A stretch of DNA of 64,000 bases from NCBI GenBank assembly GCA_021018815.1, contig JAITYX010000041.1:3100001-3164000 (forward strand), read 5' to 3'. Numbering within the stretch: position 1 is the first letter of the stretch; every line of letters starts with the position of its first letter. Shown one piece after another: positions 1 through 10,816 of this stretch. Both the position numbers and the translations under genes were made by a program. The notes beneath the pieces were generated by a model. It ran no database searches, was not told the DNA's origin, and worked only from the letters and a program-made list of their open reading frames with translations. This DNA is from Talinum fruticosum (taxonomy: Eukaryota; Streptophyta; Magnoliopsida; Caryophyllales; Talinaceae).

Positions 1-129
1 AAGAGTTTTATAATTGTTTGTAATATAAAATAAATTCTTCCAAAAGTACAAAAAAATCGAGGGGACGAACAATGATGAGCAAGGAAAAGTTGGTCTAGAG
101 TAGAGACGATCCAACTCTCCTTCAACCAA

Positions 130-1420
130 TGGAATTTGATAGGCTCGGAAATGTTGTAGGTGATGACATAGCTCACTTTATGAGCTATGTTGGTGCGGAA
201 ACCTGCAAATATGTGAACATCAACTACACAAAACAGAGCCGCAGTCCCCGATTCTATTAAGGACAACCTTTGGAATGATATTCGGGTAAATGCACTACAT
301 CTCAACTTAGTGTTGCAACTTATTGTAAATAGTTAATATATATGTACTAATACATGTCGTTCTTGTGTTTTACAAAACATTCATCTTGGACGTTAAAGAA
401 TATGACATCTCCTTGGTGAAACACAAGACCCTTATGTCGGTAGTAGAAAAGTTTAGAAACTTCAAATCTAGCATTGCTGCTATATGAGTCTACAAAACAA
501 AGAAGATAAAACAAGAAGGTGGACCGTAGGAGCTCTACAACTTCATCACCGAGGAGGACTGGAGTGCATTTGAAGCATATGTCTCCTCTCCGGAATACAT
601 GGTAATTTATCATCATTTGTTATCTTTTTTTAGATTTAAGTACTCGATATTTTCGTTGTCTTAATTACTTGCGCAGACACTAGGTGAAGCTAACCGGGAG
701 AGGATTAAGAGCAATGCGTATCCCTATGTGATATCCCATGGGGGATACATGGAGTTGGGGGAGAAATTGTACAAGCGTAAGCTTAAACAACTTCAAAGCC
801 CATCCGGTGAAGGTTCCATCACGGATACTTCGCTACTTACTATCGAGAGGGACCAGCTATGGGTTAAAGGAACAAAAAAAAATGGAACCTTTACTACGAC
901 CGAAGTAGAATCTATTGCGCAACGACTCGTCGGCTTTTTTACTATTACCTTTATTTATTTTGAGAACATATCGGTTTTAATATTAGGAATTGTCAAATAC
1001 TAATATATTTCCTTCTTACAGAGTCTTTCTCATAAACGTTGAATTCGGACGTCGCTAAGACCACCAAGAGGAGGGACAAGCTATCCTTGGCTCTAGCAAG
1101 AGATGAGCATCCCGATTGTGTTCGAGCCGTCTTTGGGAGGGTGGGAATAGTTAAGCACTTCGGGGTTAGGAAGAAGTGTCCCGTCGGTTCCAGCCAAGCG
1201 TATATGGAGGCCGAAATAACCCAAATGGAGTTCCAACAGTCCCAAATGACACAAATGGTTGCCCGGATGGAACATATGAGGGAACAGATGCACGCCCATA
1301 TGCCGTACTTCACCAAGAAGGGTATATCGGCACCCGGCATACCTATGTGCGATTTGGGTCTATTCTTACACCAAACACCAAGGAGCATGAATGCAAGCTC
1401 ACCCATCGACCAATTTGAAC
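130..1420 (+). pseudogene. Transposase_24-like CACTA protein, fragmented
   Basis: The + strand encodes successive pieces of a plant CACTA accessory protein. Around 170-240 is a segment with the core AHFMSYVGAETCKYV. Around 480-600 comes the core FITEEDWSAFEAYVSSPEYM, followed by a GT...AG interval (about 601-676) that looks like an intron. Positions 677-940 encode ANRERIKSNAYPYVISHGGY and a downstream K-rich stretch typical of the family, and 1083-1170 encode LARDEHPDCVRAVFGRVGIV, matching the family's usual EHPGRVR block. A Q/M-rich coiled-coil-like stretch follows (about 1210-1310). In the family this protein accompanies the main transposase; its exact role is not settled. In-frame stops mark it as dead. 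Family assignment rests on recalled motif order only. Confidence 0.65.
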
Positions 1421-1480
1421 TTATGGTGGAGGTTATTCATATTTTGGAACCTAATTATATTTACACGCTTGTTAATATTT

Positions 1481-1755
1481 TGCCTAATTGGTGTATAATC
1501 TTGTTGAATTAATGATGTATATTGTGTGGTTGTTGTAAAACTCCGGCGTGTGACCGTCGAGTAATTGCTTATAGTATATTTTTGTTGTTTCGGATGAGTG
1601 CCGTTATTTATATGCATATTTATATTTTGCTTAATTGGTGTATAGTCTTGTTGAATGAATGGTTTATATTGTCTAGTTGTTGTGGAACTCCGGTGTGTGG
1701 CCGTTGAGTAATTACTTATAATATGTTTTTATTATTTCGAATGAGGGCCATTATC
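1481..1755 (+). repeat. Two-unit tandem duplication (~147 bp offset) inside the CACTA remnant
   Basis: The sequence from 1481 to about 1610 reappears from 1628 to about 1755 with scattered substitutions. Both copies contain TAATTGGTGTATA near the left and CTCCGG followed by GAGTAATT further right. No open reading frame is conserved between the copies. It fills the gap between the transposase-like and protease-like segments, and 1756-2220 shows only weak coding traces. Confidence 0.75.
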
Positions 1756-2220
1756 CCAGGAAATGTTTACTTTTAAGGGGAAATTCTGTTCGTTTATTTT
1801 CGGGATTTTTAGGTAGTTTAACTTCTATGTCAAAGGTTGTCCTATGATTGTAATTGTTATACTTATTCTTATGCAGCTGGCGAAGTACAAACTAGCTTCT
1901 CATCACCCTCCCCGGAGCATGTTGTGGCATTAGGTATTGTTTTCCTGTAGACGTTAGATATCATTGTTCACGGAGCACCCCTTGTAGGTGATTTGGTGAG
2001 AGTGAGTGTGAAAGAGGTCATGCATGGGAAAGACGATGGTGAGTTGTCGATCCCGACACTCGGACCTCCACATTATTGACGATGCAAGTCAACACTTTTC
2101 TTCGTTGACCCAAGAATTTGGTCATCCTCTTTGGGATAATTCATTTTTTAAAATATTAGATTTAGCTGTTGTTAATATCACTTATATATATTTCTAATTT
2201 TTGTATTGATTATTTACTAG

Positions 2221-2930
2221 GATATCGGGGACAGATCCGAGAGTGGGATGAAGGGAACTCAATCTCCCTCTCGTTGGCACAAACAAGTATTCAGCGGCGC
2301 TGTTCGTCGTCCGAAGAGGTCTCCTCTCATATCCATTGAGGAGTCCCGCACGGATTGCTGTGTTACTCTACAAAGTTATGTGAAGAATTTGTCGACAGAT
2401 ACATCACTCCCATTCAACGCACCAAGTCACGTGTTTGGGCAACGTGAAGGGGATAATGGGGACATGACCTTCTTTGTCTTCTCGGACGACATACTATAAT
2501 TTTTGAGATGCGTAAGATCGGCGCATTGTGATTGAAATTATGTGAGTTGCTATATTCATAAGTTTTTTCAAATTTCTAAGTACATTTAATTAATATGTAA
2601 GGTGGTCGCACGCGATGGGAAACAAATTCGTTTAGTTTCTCAACCCTAATTTCATTCAAGGAGGTGTGCGTAAACATAATGAACGACTCGACTATATCTT
2701 CCAAATCATGAAACGTAATGCGGAGGATAAAAAATGTTACTTGGTGCCGTTCGTTGAGAAGTTTTTATAGTGTTATACATACATATATAAATATGTGTCC
2801 GTGTAGCCACCATTGGATGCTTGTTGCCATATTTCCAAGGGTTAATGTCGTGTATCGACTTGATCTTCTAGGTTTTCCAAGTGAGCAAAGATATCAAGAG
2901 CGTACTCGACACGTAAGTTCATACTTTAAT
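2221..2930 (+). pseudogene. Ulp1-like (C48) cysteine protease of the CACTA element, fragmented
   Basis: A frame at 2248-2499 gives a 83-residue fragment with the core NAPSHVFGQREGDNGDMTFF, typical of the region before the protease domain in plant CACTA ORFs. Around 2640-2765 comes KHNERLDYIFQIMKRN, and at 2806-2890 HHWMLVAIFPRVNVVYRLDL. The H of HHWMLV and the D of YRLDL correspond to the histidine and aspartate of the Ulp1/SENP catalytic triad. The cysteine block that should lie further downstream was not found. In plants such ORFs derive from SUMO proteases captured by CACTA and Mutator-like elements. A stop separates the two halves, so I call it a pseudogene. Confidence 0.65.
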
Positions 2931-3124
2931 CATTTTATGCTTTTTTGTTTATAGTATTCGTTTATACTTTAACCATATACAAATTTGATAAATCTGTTGC
3001 TTTGTATATATTCGGTCAAGACTATACTCGGATTGTGGTTTATATATTTTGAAAGAGTTTGTGTAAGGTTGTATATGATTTGTACTATATAGAGGGCAAG
3101 CAAACACAAGAAAAAATTATTAAA

Positions 3125-3335
3125 AAAAAGACTTATGACGACAGCTTCTCTTGACGAACCGTCATTATAGTTCATCCTATGATGATAGTTCTTTTGAGGA
3201 ACCATCGTTATAGGTCCACCTATGATGACAGATTGTCTTGTAAAACCGTCGTTATAGACAATTGTCGTTATATGTGACCTATAACGACAGTTCCTCAAAA
3301 TAACCGTCGTCATAGGCGTTTTTACTATGGTTTTG
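3125..3335. repeat. CACTA-type subterminal repeats
   Basis: At least six variants of a ~13-15 bp motif (core TATRACGACRGTT or its complement AACCGTCGTTATAG) alternate in both orientations across this stretch. Dense short repeats within about 200 bp of the end are the binding sites for the transposase in CACTA elements. A recognisable CACTA terminus was not found next to them; the TTTTTACTATGG at about 3319-3330 may be its decayed form. Confidence 0.6.
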
Positions 3336-3649
3336 AACGGTTATAAAAGATGTCCACCTACAATTACAGACCAAATACACGACGCCCGATAACAGTAGTT
3401 AAAGGTCATTTTGAACTGTTGGTAAAAGTGGTTTCTATAGTAGTGATACTCGAAACATTAAACAATAATGTCAATTTTGATGGGGACAAAGGACGAAAAG
3501 AGGATGAAGAAAAAGAAGATAAGGAAGAAAACCTTAAACCTCGGTGTGATCCATTATTAGATTAGATAGAAAAGATGTTGTCGGAATCCTCCATTTTTAA
3601 AAGCCACTACTATGAATTCGCGATCATTTCAATCATAAAAGGAAAATTG

Positions 3650-4330
3650 ACTCCTAAGTTCTCTATGTTTGACATTAAATTCCATGATTAAGAAAATCCC
3701 CACCACTATGTAAGAAACTTAATAGGAGCAATGACATTGAAAAGTGTACTAGAAGGCATATATCATGTCATCTTGCTATAGACGTTTGATAAGAACTTCA
3801 TGAAGTGGTACAATATTGTTGACCCACGCAAAGTCACAAACTTGACAGATCTTTGCAAGTAGTTCTTCCATTAATACTCCTATAATACTAATCTACCTGT
3901 TACTCTTCGAGAGTTAGAACCGATCAAATAAGTAGAAAAGAAAAGCTTTACCGAATTCCTTACTCATTGGAGAGAAAAACATAATAGGCAAACCTTCCTA
4001 GAAGGATCAAGTAAGGATTATCGTCAAAAATCTTTAGCTTGCCTACAACCAACATCTAAAGTTCTTGCCTTTCATGAGCTTCATTGCCCTTAGAGATGTT
4101 AGTATGTTAATTGAGGAAGAGTTGATGACCATGACCACAAAAGGCATGGAAAGTTATAAAATAGCTACCAAAACAAAGATAAGAAAACCTTTAATATTGG
4201 TACTATTAATAGGTTATAGATGTCAATGCCTTGAACAGATATACTGCGTATACTCCAATGGACACCTCCGATGCCCAAGAATTAGATCGCTTTCTCACCA
4301 AAGGCAAGATCGAACTCCCACCTATTAGAG
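3650..4330 (+). pseudogene. Ty3/gypsy gag (retrotrans_gag) fragment
   Basis: Translation across this stretch, with stops, gives the retrotrans_gag pattern: KFSMFDIKFHD, then TFDKNFMKWYNIVDPRKV (the usual LxGxAxxWYxxLxxxxI block), then a TDLCK...FFH...YSYN block and a KKSFTEFLTHWRE block. Gag would form the particle that packages element RNA. The same order appears at 60638-61115, showing two copies of one family. The downstream frame 4065-4328 carries the tail after a frameshift. Positions 4330-4990 hold further degraded gag/spacer sequence in which I recognise no motif. Confidence 0.75.
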
Positions 4331-4992
4331 AAAATTAGAAACCGCAAAACAACCCAAAAATAAGGATGCTCGAAAGTTCTATAAATACCACAAGTGCAAG
4401 AGGACACGATACTAAATAGTGTTGGACATTAAAAAAATAAGCTAGAAAGTATGTTGCGTAACAAATAACTACCTTTACCTAAAGTTTCCTAAAAATTAAA
4501 TAACAACAAGAACCTATTCAAGTAGAACTTTAACTATATCTCCGACCCCATGTTAGGCCAGTGGGACCCTTCTATCTTCATTCAAGATATTAGGCAGCCA
4601 AAACTCTAAACTAGCTTCAATTGACCTAGAAGTGTATGGGTTATGGGCTAGTGATAAAGAAGACATATATAAGGTGACAATCTGTAGGACACTATGTCAA
4701 GGCCGACAGAGTGATGATAATTTTTTGGGCACACAACCTATAGAAGATACTCGACTTATAGGAATGGTCAAGGACATCCGATGTACAATCCCTAACAAGG
4801 TATTAATGACACAACACTATGATGGATCCATAACAGACTCAAGAAGTATAGAAAGAGAAAGAAGCTATAAAGGAAGAGGATGTTGTCCTCAAACAAGTCC
4901 AAAGGTTAAAGCTGATGTGTTAACTTGGCGGTTAATAACCGCATCTTAGAAACACGAGACAAGTCTTAATCAACACACTTAGAAAAATCCAA

Positions 4993-5238
4993 GTGTCACT
5001 TGAAACCTCCCCTGAAGAAGTAGTAGGCATGGTCAATACTGGAAAAGGAACCATCACTTTTGGTGATAAGGATCTACCACAAGAAGGCACTCCACACAAC
5101 AATGTCTTATATTCAACAATTACTTACAATAACAAGTTTATACCTCTTACTCTAGTGGAGAATGGGTCAACTATTAATGTACTCCCCTACAGGATTACTA
5201 AGAGGTTAGGGATTAAAGAGTATCAACTTTCAAAATAG
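4993..5238 (+). pseudogene. Retropepsin-like aspartic protease fragment of the gypsy element
   Basis: An 81-residue frame contains PHNNVLYSTITYNNKFIPLT followed by LVENGSTINVLPYRITKRLG. In Tat-type elements the second block normally carries D-N-G-S or D-G-S, with the aspartate as the catalytic residue; here that aspartate is replaced by glutamate (VENGS). The enzyme would cut the gag-pol polyprotein. The substitution and the surrounding stops make activity unlikely. The assignment rests on the block order and its place between gag and RT. Confidence 0.7.
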
Positions 5239-6639
5239 ACAAGACATCTTATAGAATAAAATAACTCTAAGAGGATGGTCCTCGAAACTTTTCACTCTTT
5301 CAATAAATGTAGGCCTGATGGCTTTAATGTAGACTTTCAAGTTCTATAAATTATTGTAACCTTTAACCTTCTTTTGGGGTGCCCCTAGCTGCATGATCAT
5401 CAAGAAGTGCCCTCTACACTACATCCAAAAGTCAAAATGCTCATCAAGGGACAACTAGTCACTACAGATGGATATGAATTCTATGCCACAATCATCAATA
5501 ACAAATCGAGTCATGGAGATTGAGCACGACGTCAATGACGAGGAATTGTATGCTTTCGAAACTGTGGATCGCCTTGGAAAAGAACAAAGCACCTTTTGGC
5601 TTTGATCATTATTCTTACCCCAACATCCATGCTCTATTTAAGAATAAAGGGTATATTCCTGGATTGGCAATAGGACGGAAGGCATAAAATGTAACTTATC
5701 CGCCTTTAACTCCCAAAAACATTATCAGTTTGGCCTAGCTTATAACGCAACTAACAAAGAGGTAGTAAGAGCTAAATGGGAGATTCAAGCCAAAAGAATT
5801 GCACCATTAATAGTTTGGTCCATTAAACCTTATCTTTCACTCTAAACGGGGAAAATTTAGGAGAAGATGATGATTTCCCATACTATGAATTTCCGAAACC
5901 ATATTATATAAAAGAGAAGGGCATTATATTTACAGGGATAGAAATCTTCAATGACTCGCCAAGTGCTCGAAAAAGGAGGCACCATACCTCCTTAAAAAGA
6001 AACAATCCATCCTAGACTCGGAGCAATTTAGTCGACACTAACATCTTTGATATACTGTTTAGACAGGAGATCCGCCAAGATAAGAGCACAATTTTGGTAC
6101 TCGTTTCTAGCCATGTCAAACCCTAAGTTCGATCCTACCAGGTTCATCATCGAAGAATAATCCAAGCATATTGCTTCAATTAATGCTAAAGGAAGCCAAG
6201 AGTTCACTCGTGGTTTTGGGAGAGAAGTCAAGAAAATCTAGTCTAAAACCTTGGATTAGGGCTAGTTTATCTATTTCCAACTCAGCTAGTTTGTCTTCTT
6301 TTAATTTTGTTATTTCATCTCCCGAGTCAAAGACTAATATACTTGTTTCTTAATTAATGGAATGAACCTTTCTGCTTGCTCCTTATCTTGTCCTATTCTT
6401 AATTATTTTTCCTCTAACAATAACCAAGAAATCGTTAAAGAATTATTAAAATTTGTGGAGGATCATGAAAATTGCTCCCTATTATTGAGGATACTATTAC
6501 TATTCACTTACTAATCGCCAAGTAGCCTTAGGAGGTCAAGGTTGGAAAATCACTAACTCTGGAAGAGCGTAAGCACTTTACTTCACTCGTTAAATTTATT
6601 GATGTCTTCACTCTATAAGAAGGCTAAGCCAGTCAAATA
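5239..6639 (+). other. Degraded protease-RT linker of the gypsy element
   Basis: No complete domain is visible. The + strand gives scattered linker-like peptides (for example VMEIEHDVNDEELYAFETVD near 5510-5570) with many stops, as expected for the stretch between protease and RT. Open frames on the - strand at 6028-6231 have no recognisable motif. Confidence 0.5.
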
Positions 6640-7300
6640 GAAGCTTTGTTGGATGAAACCGGAGTAGGCTCGAAAATGAAGGATGAAGTTCATAAACAGT
6701 TGGATGTTGGATTTATCAGAGTAGTGCACTACCCTTAGTGGGTAGCGAATGTTTTACCAGTTCGTAAGAAGGATGGCATGGTCGGGATGAGTGTCCACTA
6801 TAGAGATCTAAATAAGGCAAACACAAAGGAGGATTTCCCTCTACCTCACACGGACATCTTGGTCGATAACATGACTGGTCATTCCCCACTCTCCATTGTG
6901 GATAGCTATGCTGGCTACAGCCAAGTCAAAGTGGTAAAGAAAGATATGGACAAGACTACCTTCATCACTCGATGGGGGACTTACTATTATATAGTGAAGT
7001 CTGTTTGGATTAAAGAACGTTGGGGCTGCATACTAGAGTAAAACGATGATTATACTACATGACATGATTCACAAGGAAACTAAGGTTTATGTGGATGACA
7101 CAATTATCAAATCCAAGGATAGAGTTCGTCACATACCTAGCCTTAGGAAATTCTTCGAGAGACTTAGGAAGTACAATATGCTCCCGAACCCTTAGAAATC
7201 TATCTTCGGGTTAATGTCGAGCAAACTATTAGGTTGTGTGGTCAATCTAAGAGAAATTAAGGTTCATCCATCCAAGATCAAAGCTATTCAAGAGATGTTG
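6640..7300 (+). pseudogene. Ty3/gypsy reverse transcriptase fragment
   Basis: The RT order is clear. The first block is QLDVGFIRVVHYP then WVANVLPVRKKDG, followed by HYRDLNKANTKEDFPLPH and GHSPLSIVDSYAGYSQVKV, and then DKTTFITRWGTYYY. After a shift comes the catalytic loop KVYVDDTIIKSKD at about 7086-7125. The YVDD core supplies two of the three catalytic aspartates. The first aspartate, normally in a D-x-x-S/G block, reads VDSYAGYSQ here, so it is still present. A stop follows HYP (6738), and a frameshift near 7041 separates the palm from the YVDD loop. The enzyme would copy element RNA into DNA. Wording of the blocks fits the Tat/Ogre clade. Confidence 0.85.
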
Positions 7301-7439
7301 TCTCTAAAGACCGAGAAAGGGGTATGAGGTTTTCTCGGGACGTCTTCAATATATTAGTAGTTTCATATCAAATTTGACTATGGTATGCAAACTACTATTG
7401 AATTAGCTCAAAAGGGAGCAAAGCTTATCCGGGATGAAG

Positions 7440-7740
7440 AATATCAAGCGACGTTTGAGAAGGTAAAAGTGTAATTGGCAAATCCATTGGTCCTAGTTTC
7501 ACCACAGTCATGAAAAACCATTGTTGTTGCATTTAACCATTACGAAATTGCAATGGGAGCCATGCTAGCTCAACGGGATGAGAAGAAACAAAGAGCGAGT
7601 GTACTATCTAAGAAAGAAATTCTTAGGGTACCAAACTCAATATACTCCCCTATTGAAAACATCCTTGGTGTTAGCCTAAGCTACCAAAGAACTTAGACAC
7701 TACATGCTAACCTAGTTGGTATAAGTAGTAGTGCCAATGG
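7440..7740 (+). pseudogene. RNase H (RT-linked) fragment of the gypsy element
   Basis: This segment encodes YQATFEKVKV, then VVAFNHYEIAMGAMLAQRDE, then SLSYQRT in mixed frames. This matches the connection plus RNase H domain that directly follows RT in Ty3/gypsy elements (normally FEKIKEYL...VLGQHDE...LSK). It would remove the RNA strand of the RNA/DNA hybrid. Stops and shifts disable it. Confidence 0.65.
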
Positions 7741-7929
7741 ATCCAATGATATACGTCCTAGAGTAACAATCAATAAGTAATAAAATAGCTTGATGGACAA
7801 GTGATGTTATCATAATGTGAGCTCAAGTATCTCCCATAAATGGGAATCAAAGGGAGAGTTGCTCCGAATTTCTACAAAAGCTACCAACGGAGGATACATA
7901 ACTAGAAAAATTGAACTTCTAGATGACGA

Positions 7930-8290
7930 TATATTGTAAGTAGAGGTTGATATGTAGACCATATACTTTGATGGCACTTTAAATCGGAAAGTCTTCAGAG
8001 TAGGAGTTCTATTGGTCTAGCCGTAAGGAGCACATATTCCTATTTTGGTTAAATTGGACTTTGAGGTAATCAACAATGTCGTAGAGTATGAAGCATGCAT
8101 TAATGGATTACAAGCCGCAATAGAAATAGGAGTTAAAAATATTCGAGTGAGCTTTGGCACCCTAACAAGTGTATTTATTAAAATTAACAAAATAATTCAA
8201 TGACATATCTTACACCTACCTTCCACGAGATGACAATCAATTTATCGACTCCCTAGCTAAAATGGCATAAATGATTAACATTATGACCGA
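7930..8290 (+). pseudogene. Second (additional) RNase H fragment, Tat-type
   Basis: The frame gives TIYFDGTLNRK, then KLDFEVINNVVEYEACINGL and QAAIEIGVKNIRV, and later LPRDDNQFIDSLAKMA. The D of YFDG, the E of VEYEA and the D of FIDSLA fit RNase H active-site positions. A second RNase H after the RT-linked one is known from Tat-clade elements, where it is thought to have been acquired separately. Stops interrupt the reading frame. Recognisable element sequence ends about 60-100 bp after it. Confidence 0.7.
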
Positions 8291-8399
8291 CATTCATTCA
8301 ATGCCCATTTTCATAAAGTGGAGGGATTAGCCGTAATGCATTTATTGTTTAGAGGCATTCAATATCGACCAAACCAGTTGGTACTTCAACATTTATTAG

Positions 8400-10231
8400 T
8401 GTCTCGTAGGAACCACGACCCGTCCCCTCCATAAAGGGAACTATATTTGGACTGAGTTTCCCCATGAATATCGGGTCTCTTATTTGGTTTTTGAAGATTC
8501 TTTTCGAAAGTTGATTTTTAAAAAGTGGATTTGAAAAGTGGGGGTGTGTCTCTTATTGAGATTTTCGATTTTTGTAATCTAATTTTGAAAGGGCGATTGG
8601 TGATAAACCAGTTTGGACCAATAGCCAAGGCCGACCACTAGCCAACACCACCGGCAAAAGCCAGCCCTGTCCGATGTCCGATGCTGGCCATAGGCCGAGA
8701 CTCGCAAAAAAACTAGTATTGGTCCATGGCCTTAGCTATCGAAAATAAACCAAATTTTTCCATTTTAAATTAGAAATGTCAAGATGCAATTGAGGAGAAA
8801 TAAAAAAAGAAAATGGAAGTCACTAGTCGGCTTTAGGAATAAAAACTAACAAAAAATACTCTTCCAATCTTAGTATGGGAAAACTAAGCTTGAAAGAGGT
8901 TTAAAATTGACTCAATCGGTCTAGAACCGAGAATCAAGATTCGAGAGGCGAAGGTACGAAACGTAGGGATAAGCCCTTTCGTTCCGTCTATCAACAGACA
9001 ACCTTTACTAATTTGAGAAGTGAGTTTAAGTAATGTGTTACAGGCAAGCATACAAACATATTAGATGCGAAATAAAATCAACCAAAACATGCTAAAAGTG
9101 ATAAAAGCAAGAATCGAAATAAAAGCAATAAAAGAAAGTGAAAGGAAAAGCGTAAGAAAGCGAAAAAGGAAAAAAAAATTACATCGGGCTGGGAGAAATG
9201 AAAAAGCGATTACATATCGAATCCACAATATTGAAAATAGTAAATAACATAAATGATTAAACCGTCGAAAGCTTGAAAGCGGATCCGGCGCCCTCAAGTT
9301 GTCTCACTCGCCGATCCGAGTCTTGAACCGGATCCGAAAGCGTGACGGTGATGAATTAAAGGGGCTTTTTTTGTGAGCTTTTGTGAGGGTAGATAGATAT
9401 TGATAAATGATGAAGGATTTGGGATCGAGTGTTGGAAGTATAATAAAGATAGGTTGAAAAGAAACCAAGAGATCGGAATACGAGCGAGTGCATTCAGTAG
9501 CTCTTGAGTAGGTTTCAAGCAGCATTTGGCATAGAAATGGTCATGTGCAAATGAGAGCCTAAGTGCTCTATTTATAGGAAATTGATTAGGTCACTAATGA
9601 CCTAGGGTTTTAGCTGCAGACAGCTGATCGAAATGAGCAATAAACCGGCTAATAAAATCACAAAAATCGGACCAAATCAAGTTTGAACCGAATCCCGAGA
9701 ATCACTCCGTGGTCCGCGGAACCAGCCTCGGGACGACATCGTTTTGAAATCTTGGTTTCCGTGCTTTCGCTCAACCCCGGAGCAAAACGCAACGCTTTGG
9801 CACAATCGACCTTAAAGCGCGGCGCCGACCTTGTACGACATCATTTGGTGAAGTTTGACTTCCGTGTCTCGTTTGGTCGCCGAGTGAAAGAGTGAAACGA
9901 TTCGTTTTTTCCCAAAATAGAAGTGACCGACGCAGACCTTGCATGTTTCTATTTTTTGCGAGTTGCTATTTTTAGTGCGGGTTTGGGTTTCCGATTGGAA
10001 GCTCTGACCCGGGCTTCGTCCGGCCGAAAGAAAATGGATTTGTGGGCTGGCCCAAAACGAAGAAAGCTGATTTCTTTTTTGTGGTGCTAAAGGGTTCTTT
10101 GTGGTTTATTAGCTTCCGTCACGTCAATTAGACTCCGACCGTAATCCGAGTTCGCGACAGAATTGGAATTTCATCACCGGGCTAATAAATAAATAAAAGA
10201 GAAAATAGTTGACACTTTTTAGGTGTCTACA
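8400..10231 (-). repeat. Tat-type LTR, reverse strand; possibly a solo LTR
   Basis: This ~1.8 kb segment is related along its length to 61116-63096. Shared blocks include the GAACCAC...GTTTCCCCA end, CTCTTCCAATCTTAGTA, CCCTCAAGTTGTC and the CTATTTATAGG box. On the - strand it begins TGTAGACACC at 10231, a start seen in Tat/Ogre LTRs, and carries a TATAAATAG box. Unlike the second copy, the sequence beyond 10231 has no polypurine tract, so it may be a solo LTR or be rearranged. The left edge is approximate, and I found no matching target-site duplication. Reading frames inside it have no domain. Confidence 0.65.
9567..9577 (-). promoter_or_regulatory. LTR TATA box (CCTATAAATAG on the - strand)
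   Basis: A canonical plant TATA box reads on the reverse strand and is conserved in the second LTR at 62372-62382. It supports the reverse orientation of both LTRs and would place transcript starts about 30 bp to its left. Confidence 0.6.
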
Positions 10232-10309
10232 GGTGTCCGGTAAACCAGTAATACCCACGAGGTCCTACAGTTAGAGCCTAACGAGCAATCCACACATTAG
10301 CATCCCAAG

Positions 10310-10450
10310 TACTTCGATCGTTAATTAATTTATTTTTTATAATCCTTGTCTAATCTTAGACGAAAGTATTTTTATACATTGAGTACCATTTGAATATTGT
10401 CTTTGCAGGTTAATTAAAGCCGATTAATCTCAGCTTAAAAGTAAAAATAA
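10310..10450 (+). repeat. Copia-family LTR fragment
   Basis: The order CTAATCTTAGACGAAAGTATTT...TTGAGTACCA...TTTGCAGGTTA matches the copia LTR at about 47075-47130 (CTAATCTTGGACAAAAGTATT...TTGAGAACCA...TTTGTAGGTTA). It is an isolated, diverged LTR piece. The stretch 10232-10310 shows nothing recognisable. Confidence 0.5.
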
Positions 10451-10479
10451 CCAGACTTCTTACCGTTTACACATAGTAG

Positions 10480-10812
10480 ACAAAAACCATCTTTCTTGAG
10501 TTTTTCAAGCCAAGAGAGTTTGGTAGTTAGAAAGAATTTGTCATCCAGGAATTAATGCTAGACGATAGTATGAGTTTTTTATTCTTCCAGGTTTTGGGAA
10601 GAAAACTTTGCGTTTTGAGGCCTCTTTCTAAGGGTCCTCAGCTGAGAATATGATGCAACAATTCTTGAAAAGTTCGTGCCTTCTTTGTGGTCGAACCTCC
10701 CTCGATGACTTATCATCTTTTAGGCATAATGAATGAAAGAGATAGAGAGAAACTGAGAGGAGTAGAAGTAGGAGTAGAATTGAAAGAGTAGAAGACAAAA
10801 GGTAGGAGTAAG
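10480..10812 (-). pseudogene. Copia env-like ORF, N-terminal and leader fragment (reverse strand)
   Basis: Read on the + strand, GAAAGAATTTGTCATCCA at about 10532 matches the same words at 53173 in the complete copia copy. The purine-rich run at 10730-10800 matches the leader at about 53330-53440. It is therefore the start of the env-like ORF in antisense, cut off at about 10812 by a gypsy-like LTR and resumed at about 12371. No usable frame survives. Confidence 0.5.
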
Positions 10813-10816
10813 ATCA

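Larger units (their letters stand above)
1..3345 (+). mobile_element. Decayed CACTA (En/Spm-like) DNA transposon, left end outside the window
   Basis: This block holds protein fragments of the two kinds usually carried by plant CACTA elements: a transposase_24-type protein (130-1420) and a Ulp1-type C48 cysteine protease (2221-2930). After these comes a cluster of short inverted and direct repeats (3125-3335) of the kind found just inside CACTA termini. All fragments read on the + strand in the expected order. Stops and shifts break every frame, so the element cannot encode intact proteins. I could not find a clear CACTA terminus near 3345, and the left terminus is outside the window, so the edges are approximate. 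The neighbour on the right is an unrelated gypsy interior. Confidence 0.7.
3590..8399 (+). mobile_element. Ty3/gypsy (Tat-type) retrotransposon interior, decayed and lacking integrase
   Basis: Fragments of gag (3650-4330), protease (4993-5238), reverse transcriptase (6640-7300), a first RNase H (7440-7740) and a second RNase H (7930-8290) lie in order on the + strand. Two RNase H regions after the RT are a known mark of the plant Tat clade. No integrase is visible: the interior stops at about 8400, where a reverse-strand LTR begins. Stops occur every few dozen codons, so the copy is old. A related gag fragment is at 60638-61115. The stretch 3346-3590 carries an acidic, lysine-rich frame (3470-3565) that may be upstream gag sequence. 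Confidence 0.75.

Noticed and set aside
1039..1512. Possible independent host gene (157-residue frame)
   Set aside because: The EHPDCVRAVFG block and the neighbouring segments fit the CACTA transposase_24 protein, so it is transposon-derived.
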